Translations under genes and position numbers: made by a program | Notes under the pieces: model-generated | The model's input: only the letters and a program-made list of their open reading frames with translations | What the model was told of the DNA's origin: nothing | Database searches by the model: none | Part shown: piece after piece, positions 44,762 to 51,821 of the stretch | Layout of the letters: each line of letters starts with the position of its first letter | Position numbering within the stretch: the stretch's first letter is position 1 | Origin: Roseivirga spongicola | GTDB taxonomy: Bacteria; Bacteroidota; Bacteroidia; Cytophagales; Cyclobacteriaceae | Length of the DNA: 64,000 bases | NCBI RefSeq assembly: GCF_001592965.1 | Contig: NZ_LRPC01000001.1 | Location: 1,426,001-1,490,000 of the forward strand | Direction: 5' to 3'

Positions 44762-46188
44762 TGGAGAAGAAATTACCATTAGGATGGGAATCTGATGAAC
44801 TCGATTCTTTGATCGCTTTCGTAATAGGGGGAGACTGGGGTAAGGACCCTGAAAAAATTTCTGAAGAAGATTATTCTTTAGTGGCATGTATAAGAGGTAG
44901 CGAAATAAAAAAATGGAGTTCAGAAAAAGGGCAAAGCGCATCGATTAGAGCAATAAAGACAAATAGCCTTGAAAAAAGAAAACTTGAAGAGGGCGATATT
45001 CTTCTTGAAATAAGTGGAGGAGGACCTGATCAGCCAGTAGGTAGAGTAGTATTTATCGACAAAGAAGTTTTTACTCATAACTCTGAATACCCGAAAGTAC
45101 CTACCAACTTTCTAAGGTTAATACGACCAAATAAAGAGATTCATAGCAAATACCTATTCAGCTATCTGGAGTTTTTCTATTATTCTGGTGAGGTAGTAAA
45201 TTACCAAGGTGGAAGTAATAACTTACGCAACCTGAAATTTAAGGAGTATTCCAAAATTTCAATACCCCTTGCCCCACTCCCCGAACAAAAGCGTATTGCA
45301 GCCAAGTTAGATCAGATTTTTGGGCATTTAGATGAGCTCACAACCAAGCTAGACCGCATACCAGCGCTACTAAAAAACTTCCGCCAGCAAGTACTTACCC
45401 AAGCGGTTACTGGTAAGCTGACTAGTATGGATCCGTTTCCTGTAGAGGACTTAGGTGATTGCTTATCGGATATAAAGTATGGAACATCAAAAAAATCTCA
45501 TTATGATATTGAAGGTGTTCCCGTCTTAAGGATTCCGAATATTGATACTGAGAAAGGTCATTTAGATTTAAAGGATTTGAAGTTCTCTGAATTGGAGTCA
45601 AAAGAATTCAATAAACTTAGATTAAAAGTCGGAGATATACTGATAATTAGATCTAATGGAAGTGTTTCTTTAGTTGGGCAATCAGCAATAGTTTCAGAGA
45701 AGGAAGCAGATATGGCCTATGCTGGTTATCTTGTTCGGTTAAGAACTGATCAAAAACTTCTAGCTCCATACTTAAACTATTCATTATCGAGCGGATTTCT
45801 AAGATCTCAGATTGTTGAGGTTGCAAGATCGACCAGTGGAGTAAATAATATCAATACCTCTGAGATTAAGGCACTTCAAATTCCGGTTCCAACAATTCAA
45901 GAACAACAAGAAATCGTTAAGCGAGTAGAAGGCTTGTTTGCCGTGGCAGATAAGATAGAAGCGCAATACAATAGCCTTAAAACCAAAATAGACACTTTAC
46001 CCCAAGCCATTTTAAACAAAGCCTTTAAAGGAGAGCTGGTACCTCAAAACCCCAATGATGAGCCCGCCAGTGTTTTGTTGGAGCGTATAAATGGAATTAA
46101 AACAGGTTCTAAAAAAGCAGCTAAAGCCTACAAGGAAAAAGAAACGGAAGTACCCTTAGCTGCAGAGGGCAAAGAGGAATACAAGTAG
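44761..46188 (+). CDS. hsdS: Type I restriction-modification specificity subunit
   Basis: 475 residues with two target-recognition domains (about 1-165 and 220-395), each followed by a conserved helix region: PLPEQKRIAAKLDQIFGHLDELTTKLDRIP and TIQEQQEIVKRVEGLFAVADKIEAQY. The latter ends in the LPQAILNKAFKGELVPQNP motif. The two recognition-domain stretches look more AT-rich than the conserved helices, as usual for regions exchanged between systems. The target sequence cannot be predicted. Confidence 0.93.
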   Translation: MEKKLPLGWESDELDSLIAFVIGGDWGKDPEKISEEDYSLVACIRGSEIKKWSSEKGQSASIRAIKTNSLEKRKLEEGDILLEISGGGPDQPVGRVVFIDKEVFTHNSEYPKVPTNFLRLIRPNKEIHSKYLFSYLEFFYYSGEVVNYQGGSNNLRNLKFKEYSKISIPLAPLPEQKRIAAKLDQIFGHLDELTTKLDRIPALLKNFRQQVLTQAVTGKLTSMDPFPVEDLGDCLSDIKYGTSKKSHYDIEGVPVLRIPNIDTEKGHLDLKDLKFSELESKEFNKLRLKVGDILIIRSNGSVSLVGQSAIVSEKEADMAYAGYLVRLRTDQKLLAPYLNYSLSSGFLRSQIVEVARSTSGVNNINTSEIKALQIPVPTIQEQQEIVKRVEGLFAVADKIEAQYNSLKTKIDTLPQAILNKAFKGELVPQNPNDEPASVLLERINGIKTGSKKAAKAYKEKETEVPLAAEGKEEYK

Positions 46189-46347
46189 TATCCTTAATAA
46201 AGATTGGTATTAACAGACTTCATACTGATTGAGAGCACTGATAGATTATGCATAGCGAGTTGCCGCTGGCTGTAAGATGATAACAGCAGTAGACTAGGGA
46301 CGTATGGTCAGCTTAAGAATAAAGATCGTTATATAAGCGATGAATAA

Positions 46348-47190
46348 ATGAGAAAAGGTTTTTTGATATTCTGTGATGAGTCTGTCAAGAAAGACAGGCA
46401 CTATTCAAACTTCTATGGAGGTGCTCTTATTTTTAAAGAGGATTATGAATATGTAAAGAACCGATTGAATCAAACGCTTTCTGAACTAGAGTTTGAAGAT
46501 TCTGAGCTGAAATGGTCGAATATAAATACGCACAGGGTTGAATCATACAAAAAGATCATTTCTGCTTTTTTTTCGCTTATAAGAGAGGGTAAAATTAAGG
46601 TTAGAATCATGTTCACTGATAATCGCAATGTTCCAGTAGAACTTACATCTGATCATAAAAGAAAATCCTACCACTTACTCTATTATCAATTTATTAAGCA
46701 TGCCTTCGGGTTTTCGCATTTAGATTCCGACTACCCAATTGACCTTGAGCTTTTTTTTGATATACTGCCACAAACCAAAAAGAGTAATATCGATTTCAAA
46801 AAATACATATACGGAATTCAGTTTCTGCCTGAGTTAATAGATTCAAACCTTTTCATAAAAAAAGATTCGATTTATGAAGTGGACTCTAAAAAGCATTTAA
46901 TTTTACAGTGTGTTGATGTTGTTTTGGGTTCAATTGCCTTTAGACTAAATGATCATCATTTAGACAAACCCGATGGCGAGAGAAGAAGAGGAAAGCGCAC
47001 TTTAGCTAAAGAGAAAGTATACAAACATATTAATCAAAATATCAGATCAATTAAGCCCAATTTCAATATTGGGGTTAGTACTTCCTTTCAAGATCAACTG
47101 GATAAGTTTACAGATCAATATAGACATTGGATTTTTGTACCTAAAAAATCTGAGAATATAGGAGGTAGCAAAAAAAGGAAACGCTCCTAG
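46348..47190 (+). CDS. DUF3800-domain protein
   Basis: 280 residues. FLIFCDESVKKDRHYSNFYGGALIF at the N-terminus has the DES acidic pair of DUF3800, and LILQCVDVVLGSIAFRLNDHH with a late acidic residue matches the C-terminal motif; the fold is thought to be RNase H-like. Such genes often travel with phage or defence loci. Strongly AT-rich compared with neighbours. It is 159 bp after hsdS, probably a separate unit carried with the restriction locus. Confidence 0.78.
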   Translation: MRKGFLIFCDESVKKDRHYSNFYGGALIFKEDYEYVKNRLNQTLSELEFEDSELKWSNINTHRVESYKKIISAFFSLIREGKIKVRIMFTDNRNVPVELTSDHKRKSYHLLYYQFIKHAFGFSHLDSDYPIDLELFFDILPQTKKSNIDFKKYIYGIQFLPELIDSNLFIKKDSIYEVDSKKHLILQCVDVVLGSIAFRLNDHHLDKPDGERRRGKRTLAKEKVYKHINQNIRSIKPNFNIGVSTSFQDQLDKFTDQYRHWIFVPKKSENIGGSKKRKRS

Positions 47191-47842
47191 ATGTTCTAAT
47201 AGCCTTCCACGTAGCACGTGAATCTTCGAACATTTAAAAGCGTCTGTGCAAGTATACGTATTTTATCAAAAATTGATATCTCTACCGCCCTATAATTACT
47301 TTAAAACTTACGTAAATACACGTCAAGAAAATATTAACCCGTATTAACTCTGGTTTTTTGAAGATCTTCTGGAATATTTTTAAAGAGATATTCGATTTTC
47401 AGTCGGGTGACTGTTAATGCATGGTGCGAAGCGAGGGATTCGAACCCCCAACACCTCCTATCCTAAAGAAGTACCGAGTTAACTTTCGACCAATCATTAC
47501 TAAGCAAATATGCCAGTCTTCGCACGGAGGCTGCTTCGCGAATAATTGTTTCTATTATATCCATAACAAGTGATTTGATCATTCTGATTAAACATTTAAC
47601 AATAACCACGAATCCTAAATTACCTAGGTCAAATAGATCAAAAGTCAACATTGGCACTTTATCTAAAAGGCAACCAAATTGACTAATATCCTCTAATTTA
47701 AAAATAAATACTGTTCTAATACAAAAGAAAGAAGTATAGAAAGAATAAAAACAACAAACCACCTTTCCTGAATCAAGTTCAACTTAACAGCTCCCAGCTC
47801 CCAGCTCCCAGCTCCCAGCTCCCAGCTCCCAGCTCCCAGCTC
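47191..47842. other. 650-bp non-coding stretch right of the restriction locus
   Basis: AT-rich. It holds a degenerate tRNA-like sequence on the minus strand (47422-47523) and ends in eight heptamer repeats (47788-47843). A 99-codon minus-strand frame (47463-47762) overlaps the tRNA-like element, is Cys/Phe-rich and looks spurious. Confidence 0.5.
47422..47523 (-). pseudogene. Degenerate tRNA-like sequence with encoded CCA
   Basis: On the minus strand, GCGAAGA (from 47523) pairs at 6 of 7 positions with GCTTCGC (47432-47426), followed by discriminator A and CCA (47424-47422). The T arm is GGGGGTTCGAATCCCTC, and CTTCT-TTAGGAT-AGGAG resembles an anticodon arm. The 5' half is about 24 nt too long for a normal tRNA and no clear D arm forms. 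The 99-nt body fits no standard class by eye; a selenocysteine tRNA is unlikely because no UCA anticodon is present. Probably a pseudo-tRNA. Confidence 0.45.
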
Positions 47843-47843
47843 C
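47788..47843 (+). repeat. Heptamer tandem repeat (CAGCTCC)x8
   Basis: Eight uninterrupted copies of CAGCTCC, ending on the last base of the stop codon of the minus-strand lyase gene (TAG at 47845-47843). Confidence 0.95.
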
Positions 47844-49099
47844 TACCCAACTTTTTCTAAAGCCTGATTGATATCCCAGATAATATCTTTCTCGTTTTCT
47901 ACGCCAATTGACAAACGAACCAAGTTTGGTGAGATGTTGTATTTTACTCTGTCTTCAGGAGGCACGCCCGCGTGAGTCATAGAAGCAGGGTGTTCAGCTA
48001 ACGATTCGGTGCTGCCAAGACTCACCGCAAGCTTCATCAACTTCAGGTTGTTTAAGAACTGAAAGGCCTCTTTTTCTCCGCCATTAATATCGAATGAAAC
48101 CATAGCTCCATTGCCTTCGCACTGCTCATCAAAGATTCTCTTTTGCTCTTGGTCTTCAATCATTCCTAAATAGTAGACCTTTTCCACTTTAGGGTGATTT
48201 TGAAGGAATTCGGCCACTTTGCCTGCATTAAACTCCTGAATGTTCATGCGTGCCTTCAGGGTTTCCAAGCTGCGCATAAGAAGCCAGCCTGTCCATGGGC
48301 CAGCCATGTTGCCTAAGAAGGTTCTCATGCCTTTAACTCTGGCCATTAATTCGTTGGAACCTAAACAAGCTCCGGCAATTACATCGCTGTGGCCACCAAT
48401 GTACTTGGTAGCGGAATAGAGAATAAGGTCTGCTCCATGCCTTAATGGGTGTTGCCAAAGTGGCCCCATGTAGGTGTTGTCTACAGCCACTAAAGTCTTT
48501 CTTTCTTCAGTACCGAATTGATCAGCCAGGCTTTTACACATCTTCAAGTCTATCAGCGCGTTGGTTGGGTTGGCAGGAGTTTCTACATAAATCATCGCTA
48601 CTTTATCCATCAGGCCTGCCGCTTCCACTCTTTGAAGAATAGTCTCAGCAGTGTCGGTTGAGTCAAAATCAATTACATGAATACCGAAACGAGTTAGAAT
48701 CTGCTCAATGAAATGGCTGGTTCCACCATAAACAGGTTGGCTGTAAAGAAGGGCATCACCCGGGCTTAAGAATTCCATCAGAACCGTGGTAATGGCCGAC
48801 ATTCCACTTTCAAAAACAGCGCAGTCTTCGGCACCATCCCAAAGAGTTAATCTGTTTTCAAGAATTTCCAAATCGGGGTTATTGAGTCTGCTATAGATGA
48901 GGCCAAGCTCTTCGGATTCTTGCTTTTCGCGAAGCCCATAAGCTACCTCAAAAAATGCTTTACCCTCTTCGGCAGTTTTAAAAACAAAGGTACTTGTCTG
49001 AAAAATTGGGCATTTAATTGCTCCTTCCGATAGCTCCGGCTTATAACCGTAAGACATCATTAGACTCTCCGGTTGCATGAAATTCTTTTTCTCGTCCAT
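47843..49099 (-). CDS. Cys/Met-metabolism PLP enzyme, methionine gamma-lyase type
   Basis: 418 residues of the cystathionine gamma-synthase/gamma-lyase family. PLP contacts are visible: FESGMSAITTVLMEFL, YVETPANPTNALID, VDNTYMGPL, and the Schiff-base lysine in LYSATKYIGGHSD. It ends with SLGSTESLAEHPASMTHAGVP, as in methionine gamma-lyase and O-acetylhomoserine enzymes. A cleavage reaction giving methanethiol, ammonia and 2-oxobutyrate is likely but not certain. It is divergent from an Lrp-family gene with a palindrome between them, suggesting amino-acid-responsive control. Confidence 0.88.
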   Translation of the reverse strand: MDEKKNFMQPESLMMSYGYKPELSEGAIKCPIFQTSTFVFKTAEEGKAFFEVAYGLREKQESEELGLIYSRLNNPDLEILENRLTLWDGAEDCAVFESGMSAITTVLMEFLSPGDALLYSQPVYGGTSHFIEQILTRFGIHVIDFDSTDTAETILQRVEAAGLMDKVAMIYVETPANPTNALIDLKMCKSLADQFGTEERKTLVAVDNTYMGPLWQHPLRHGADLILYSATKYIGGHSDVIAGACLGSNELMARVKGMRTFLGNMAGPWTGWLLMRSLETLKARMNIQEFNAGKVAEFLQNHPKVEKVYYLGMIEDQEQKRIFDEQCEGNGAMVSFDINGGEKEAFQFLNNLKLMKLAVSLGSTESLAEHPASMTHAGVPPEDRVKYNISPNLVRLSIGVENEKDIIWDINQALEKVG

Positions 49100-49120
49100 T
49101 TCTGTAAAATTTACTCAAGT

Positions 49121-49135
49121 TAGACTAGGAGTCTA
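49121..49135. promoter_or_regulatory. 15-bp palindrome resembling an Lrp site
   Basis: TAGACTAGGAGTCTA has perfect 6-bp arms around 3 bases. Its ends (TAG...CTA) fit the 15-bp Lrp consensus pattern YAG-N9-CTR known from E. coli. It lies 22 bp upstream of the lyase start and about 100 bp from the Lrp-family start, and overlaps a possible leftward -7 element TAACTTG. Confidence 0.45.
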
Positions 49136-49238
49136 TTATTAGTCAATAGATTGGTAAATGAAACTGCTTTGATATAGATTAGTAGTATAAATATCTATTT
49201 TGAGATACTTTCTGAGTGTCTCCCAGAAATTTTATCTA

Positions 49239-49691
49239 ATGGACAAAACAGACAAGGCGCTTTTAAGGGCTCTTCAAGAAAATGCGAAGCTTACTAATAA
49301 AGAGTTAGCGGCTCAATTGGGCTTAACTATTACTCCCGTACATGAGAGGATTAAAAAGCTTGAAAGGGAAGGATACATTTCGCATTATTCGGCAGTAGTG
49401 AACCCTCAAAAGGTAGGTTTGGCATTGCACGTATTTTGTAGTGTTTCGCTGAAAGATCATCAGAAGGAGTTTATAGAGCAATTTGAGCGAGATGTAATGG
49501 CTTTGGAAGAGGTGTTGGAGTGTTACCATATTGGTGGTCAATTCGATTACCTATTAAAGGTAATGGTGAAGGATATGGAGACTTACAGAATGTTTGTGTC
49601 TCAAAAGCTTTCTGAGCTAGACAATATCGGCAACGTGCAGAGCTCTTTTGTAATGTCTGAAATCAAGCGTTCGGCTGGACTGCCATTTTAA
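49239..49691 (+). CDS. Lrp/AsnC-family transcriptional regulator
   Basis: 150 residues from the ATG at 49239; a TTG at 49200 adds 13 non-conserved residues. Winged HTH DKALLRALQENAKLTNKELAAQLGLTITPVHERIKKLEREGYI, then the RAM domain (ECYHIGGQFDYLLKVMVKD). Similar in layout to the Lrp-like protein at 12972. The divergent arrangement with the lyase suggests it senses methionine or a related amino acid and controls that gene, which is inference. Confidence 0.92.
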   Translation: MDKTDKALLRALQENAKLTNKELAAQLGLTITPVHERIKKLEREGYISHYSAVVNPQKVGLALHVFCSVSLKDHQKEFIEQFERDVMALEEVLECYHIGGQFDYLLKVMVKDMETYRMFVSQKLSELDNIGNVQSSFVMSEIKRSAGLPF

Positions 49692-49731
49692 GTAAGTTCG
49701 AATTCCATTTTTCAGATTGAAGTTTAACTTA

Positions 49732-49790
49732 CCGCTCCCAGCTCCCAGCTTCCAGCTTCCCGCTTCAAAGCCTCTAGCTTCTAGTTTCAA
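49732..49790 (+). repeat. Degenerate copy of the heptamer repeat
   Basis: CGCTCCCAGCTCCCAGCTTCC and following units keep the period of seven but drift (GCTTCCC, GCTTCAA, GCTTCTA). The lead-in TTTAACTTACC parallels TTCAACTTAACA before the perfect array at 47788. Confidence 0.75.
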
Positions 49791-49821
49791 TTATTGCTAG
49801 CTTTAGTCAATAGCAGTAACC

Positions 49822-50559
49822 ATGAGAAGAGAGCAAAAGCCTAGAAGGTTCGGGTATTTTTTGGCCGAAATATTTATTCTGATACTCGGTATTTCCGCAT
49901 CGTTCGCTTTAAACGAGTGGCGTGTATCCAAACAAGAGAGTTCTCAAGAAACGGAGTTGCTTCTCAATTTCAAGCAGAATTTAAAGGTAGATAGCCTAGC
50001 ACTTCATGAAGGAATGAAACAGCTAAAACTGCAAGTAGAAAATGCACAAAAGCTGCTCATGTCTGATGATGCGTTACCAATAGATAGTTTAGCTAATTAC
50101 TCCATTTCATTGCTCAATTATGTGCCTTTCAATACTAATGATATCACTTATCAGCAAATGAAAAGCTCTGGTAGAATAGGTATAATTGAAAACGACTCTT
50201 TGGCCAATCGCCTAGTAGGACTGTATGAAAGTAGCTTTGAATTGGTTACTACTTGGACGCTGATTGACGCTGAACATGTACGACAGAAGCTGATTCCCTT
50301 TGTAGAAGAAAACTTTCCCTTTGCTATAGGCTTGAGGTATAGCCAATCCGATAACAGTGTGAAGCGAGAATTGGCCAAACAGATCAAGTCAGATCAGTTT
50401 AAGCATTTGGTGCAATTTGGTCTTTCTTATAAGGCCAGTACAGCAGTGATTGTAGAAAGTGTATTGGAAGAAATAAGAGAGACTATTGCTATGATAGACT
50501 CCGAACTCCCTTCTTCCCAAACAGTTTATGGTCGAGAGAGTACTTCCCAGGGCCAGTGA
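49822..50559 (+). CDS. DUF6090-like membrane-anchored protein
   Basis: 245 residues. A short basic N-terminus is followed by a single membrane helix (FGYFLAEIFILILGISASFALNEWR) in the ExxxLxxxGIxxxxxxNEW pattern seen in DUF6090-type proteins of Bacteroidota, then a helical periplasmic domain (ETELLLNFKQNLKVDSLALHEGMKQLKLQVENAQ). Function is unknown. Its 3' end overlaps the DoxX gene on the other strand by 71 nt (50489-50559). Confidence 0.7.
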   Translation: MRREQKPRRFGYFLAEIFILILGISASFALNEWRVSKQESSQETELLLNFKQNLKVDSLALHEGMKQLKLQVENAQKLLMSDDALPIDSLANYSISLLNYVPFNTNDITYQQMKSSGRIGIIENDSLANRLVGLYESSFELVTTWTLIDAEHVRQKLIPFVEENFPFAIGLRYSQSDNSVKRELAKQIKSDQFKHLVQFGLSYKASTAVIVESVLEEIRETIAMIDSELPSSQTVYGRESTSQGQ

Positions 50560-50923
50560 TCAGAATGAAAACATAAGAAAGTAAGTAAAACACAGACTTC
50601 TCTTGGCTAGAGAATGGGTCGTCTCCATGGGCAATTTGCCAAGCAACAAGCATAGTTACTATTAATGGTATTGCCGCAAAACGTGTTGTGAGACCCAAGA
50701 TGAGTAAGCATGAGCAGATAAACTCTGCAAAAGCGGCTAAAATCAAAGATGCTTCCACACCAATGCCCAGCGGGTCTCCAAAGCTGAAGTCTCCATTGAG
50801 AACTTTCTGAAACTTGCCCCAGCCATGTGTTATCATCATGGCAGAAATACCTATTCTAAAAATCAATAGGCCGAGATTAACATTCGTAGGGTACTTTCCG
50901 TGTCTCAGAAATTTTTTGATCAT
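50489..50923 (-). CDS. DoxX-family membrane protein
   Basis: 144 residues from the ATG at 50923 (a TTG at 50968 gives a longer frame overlapping the upstream gene). Four membrane helices with the DoxX pattern NLGLLIFRIGISAMMITHGWGKFQKVL, EASLILAAFAEFICSCLLILGLTTRFAAIPL and SVFYLLSYVFILITG. DoxX-like proteins are linked to redox and quinone metabolism, but the role is generally unclear. Follows the TPR lipoprotein gene leftward. Confidence 0.85.
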   Translation of the reverse strand: MIKKFLRHGKYPTNVNLGLLIFRIGISAMMITHGWGKFQKVLNGDFSFGDPLGIGVEASLILAAFAEFICSCLLILGLTTRFAAIPLIVTMLVAWQIAHGDDPFSSQEKSVFYLLSYVFILITGPGKYSLDHKLFGKKGVRSLS

Positions 50924-50958
50924 AGCTAAGCGTTTACCATAGATAACGAGGTAATCGG

Positions 50959-51768
50959 CTATTTGCAATATTTTTTTACATATGCGGCAGCTAATTCATC
51001 GCCTAGGTCTTCTGCTTTTTTAAAGTCTGAACAACCATCTTCTAGGCTATGCCATTTAGACTCGAATTTAGACATACCTCTTCTGGTGTAGGCTTCTGCA
51101 TATTCAGGGTCTAATTCAATTGCTTTGTCGAATGTTTCTGCCGCCTCGGTAAAGTTGCTGTAAAGGAAAAAGACCATTCCTTTGTTGAAGTGAGCAACAG
51201 GAAGGTTCGGTTCTATTTTCAATGCTCTATCGAAATCCTGAATGGCCCAAGAACCAGCTCTGCCTCTAGCATAAGCAGCCCCTCGGCTTATTAAGGCTTG
51301 TACATTATTAGGTTCCTTGTCAATTACAATGGTAAGGTCGTCTACAGCCTTGTTGTTTTCGCCCATCTTGGTGTATGCTCTACCGCGTAAGTCAAGTGCC
51401 TCAATATTTTTTGGGTCTCCTGTAAGGAGTGTATTCATGTCTAGTACCACATACTCGTATTTCTCTTGAGCAAAGAGGCATCTAGACCTGCCTAACATAG
51501 CCAGTTTTACATTTTGCCTAAGCTTTACTAGTCGGTCGTAATCATCATAGGCCTCGTCCCATAGTTCTAGTTTTTCTTTGGCAGTTGCTCTATTAAATAG
51601 GGAGTAAATGTCATCTGGTTCAAGCTTAATCACTCGGTCGTAAGTGGCTACAGCGGCCTCGTATTCGCCTTGCTTTAAGAATTCATCAGCTTCTTCGCGG
51701 GTTGCGGACATATCGCAAGAGCAAATGGCCAGGAAAAGAAATAATAGAGATATGACCTTAGTGTGCAT
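50959..51768 (-). CDS. TPR-repeat lipoprotein
   Basis: 269 residues from the ATG at 51768. The lipobox is in KVISLLFLFLAICSCDMS, with the cysteine as probable lipid site. About six TPR units follow (FLKQGEYEAAVATYDRVIKLEPDDIYSLFNRATAKEKLELWDEAYDDYDRL; YTKMGENNKAVDDLTIVIDKEPNNVQALISRGAAYAR; FTEAAETFDKAIELDPEYAEAYTRRGM). Likely a periplasm-facing scaffold. Partners are unknown. Confidence 0.85.
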   Translation of the reverse strand: MHTKVISLLFLFLAICSCDMSATREEADEFLKQGEYEAAVATYDRVIKLEPDDIYSLFNRATAKEKLELWDEAYDDYDRLVKLRQNVKLAMLGRSRCLFAQEKYEYVVLDMNTLLTGDPKNIEALDLRGRAYTKMGENNKAVDDLTIVIDKEPNNVQALISRGAAYARGRAGSWAIQDFDRALKIEPNLPVAHFNKGMVFFLYSNFTEAAETFDKAIELDPEYAEAYTRRGMSKFESKWHSLEDGCSDFKKAEDLGDELAAAYVKKYCK

Positions 51769-51821
51769 ACACAAATAAACTAATTAATTAGTTTAGTAAG
51801 CAAGTGCTTTAGGTGATTTTT

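Noticed and set aside
47422-47523. Selenocysteine tRNA, suggested by the 99-nt length
   Set aside because: No UCA anticodon is present, the acceptor is not the expected 8-bp type, and no selenium gene is nearby.
47463-47762. 99-codon minus-strand frame in the stretch right of the DUF3800 gene
   Set aside because: It overlaps the tRNA-like element, is Cys/Phe-rich with no plausible domain or signal, and lies in AT-rich non-coding sequence.
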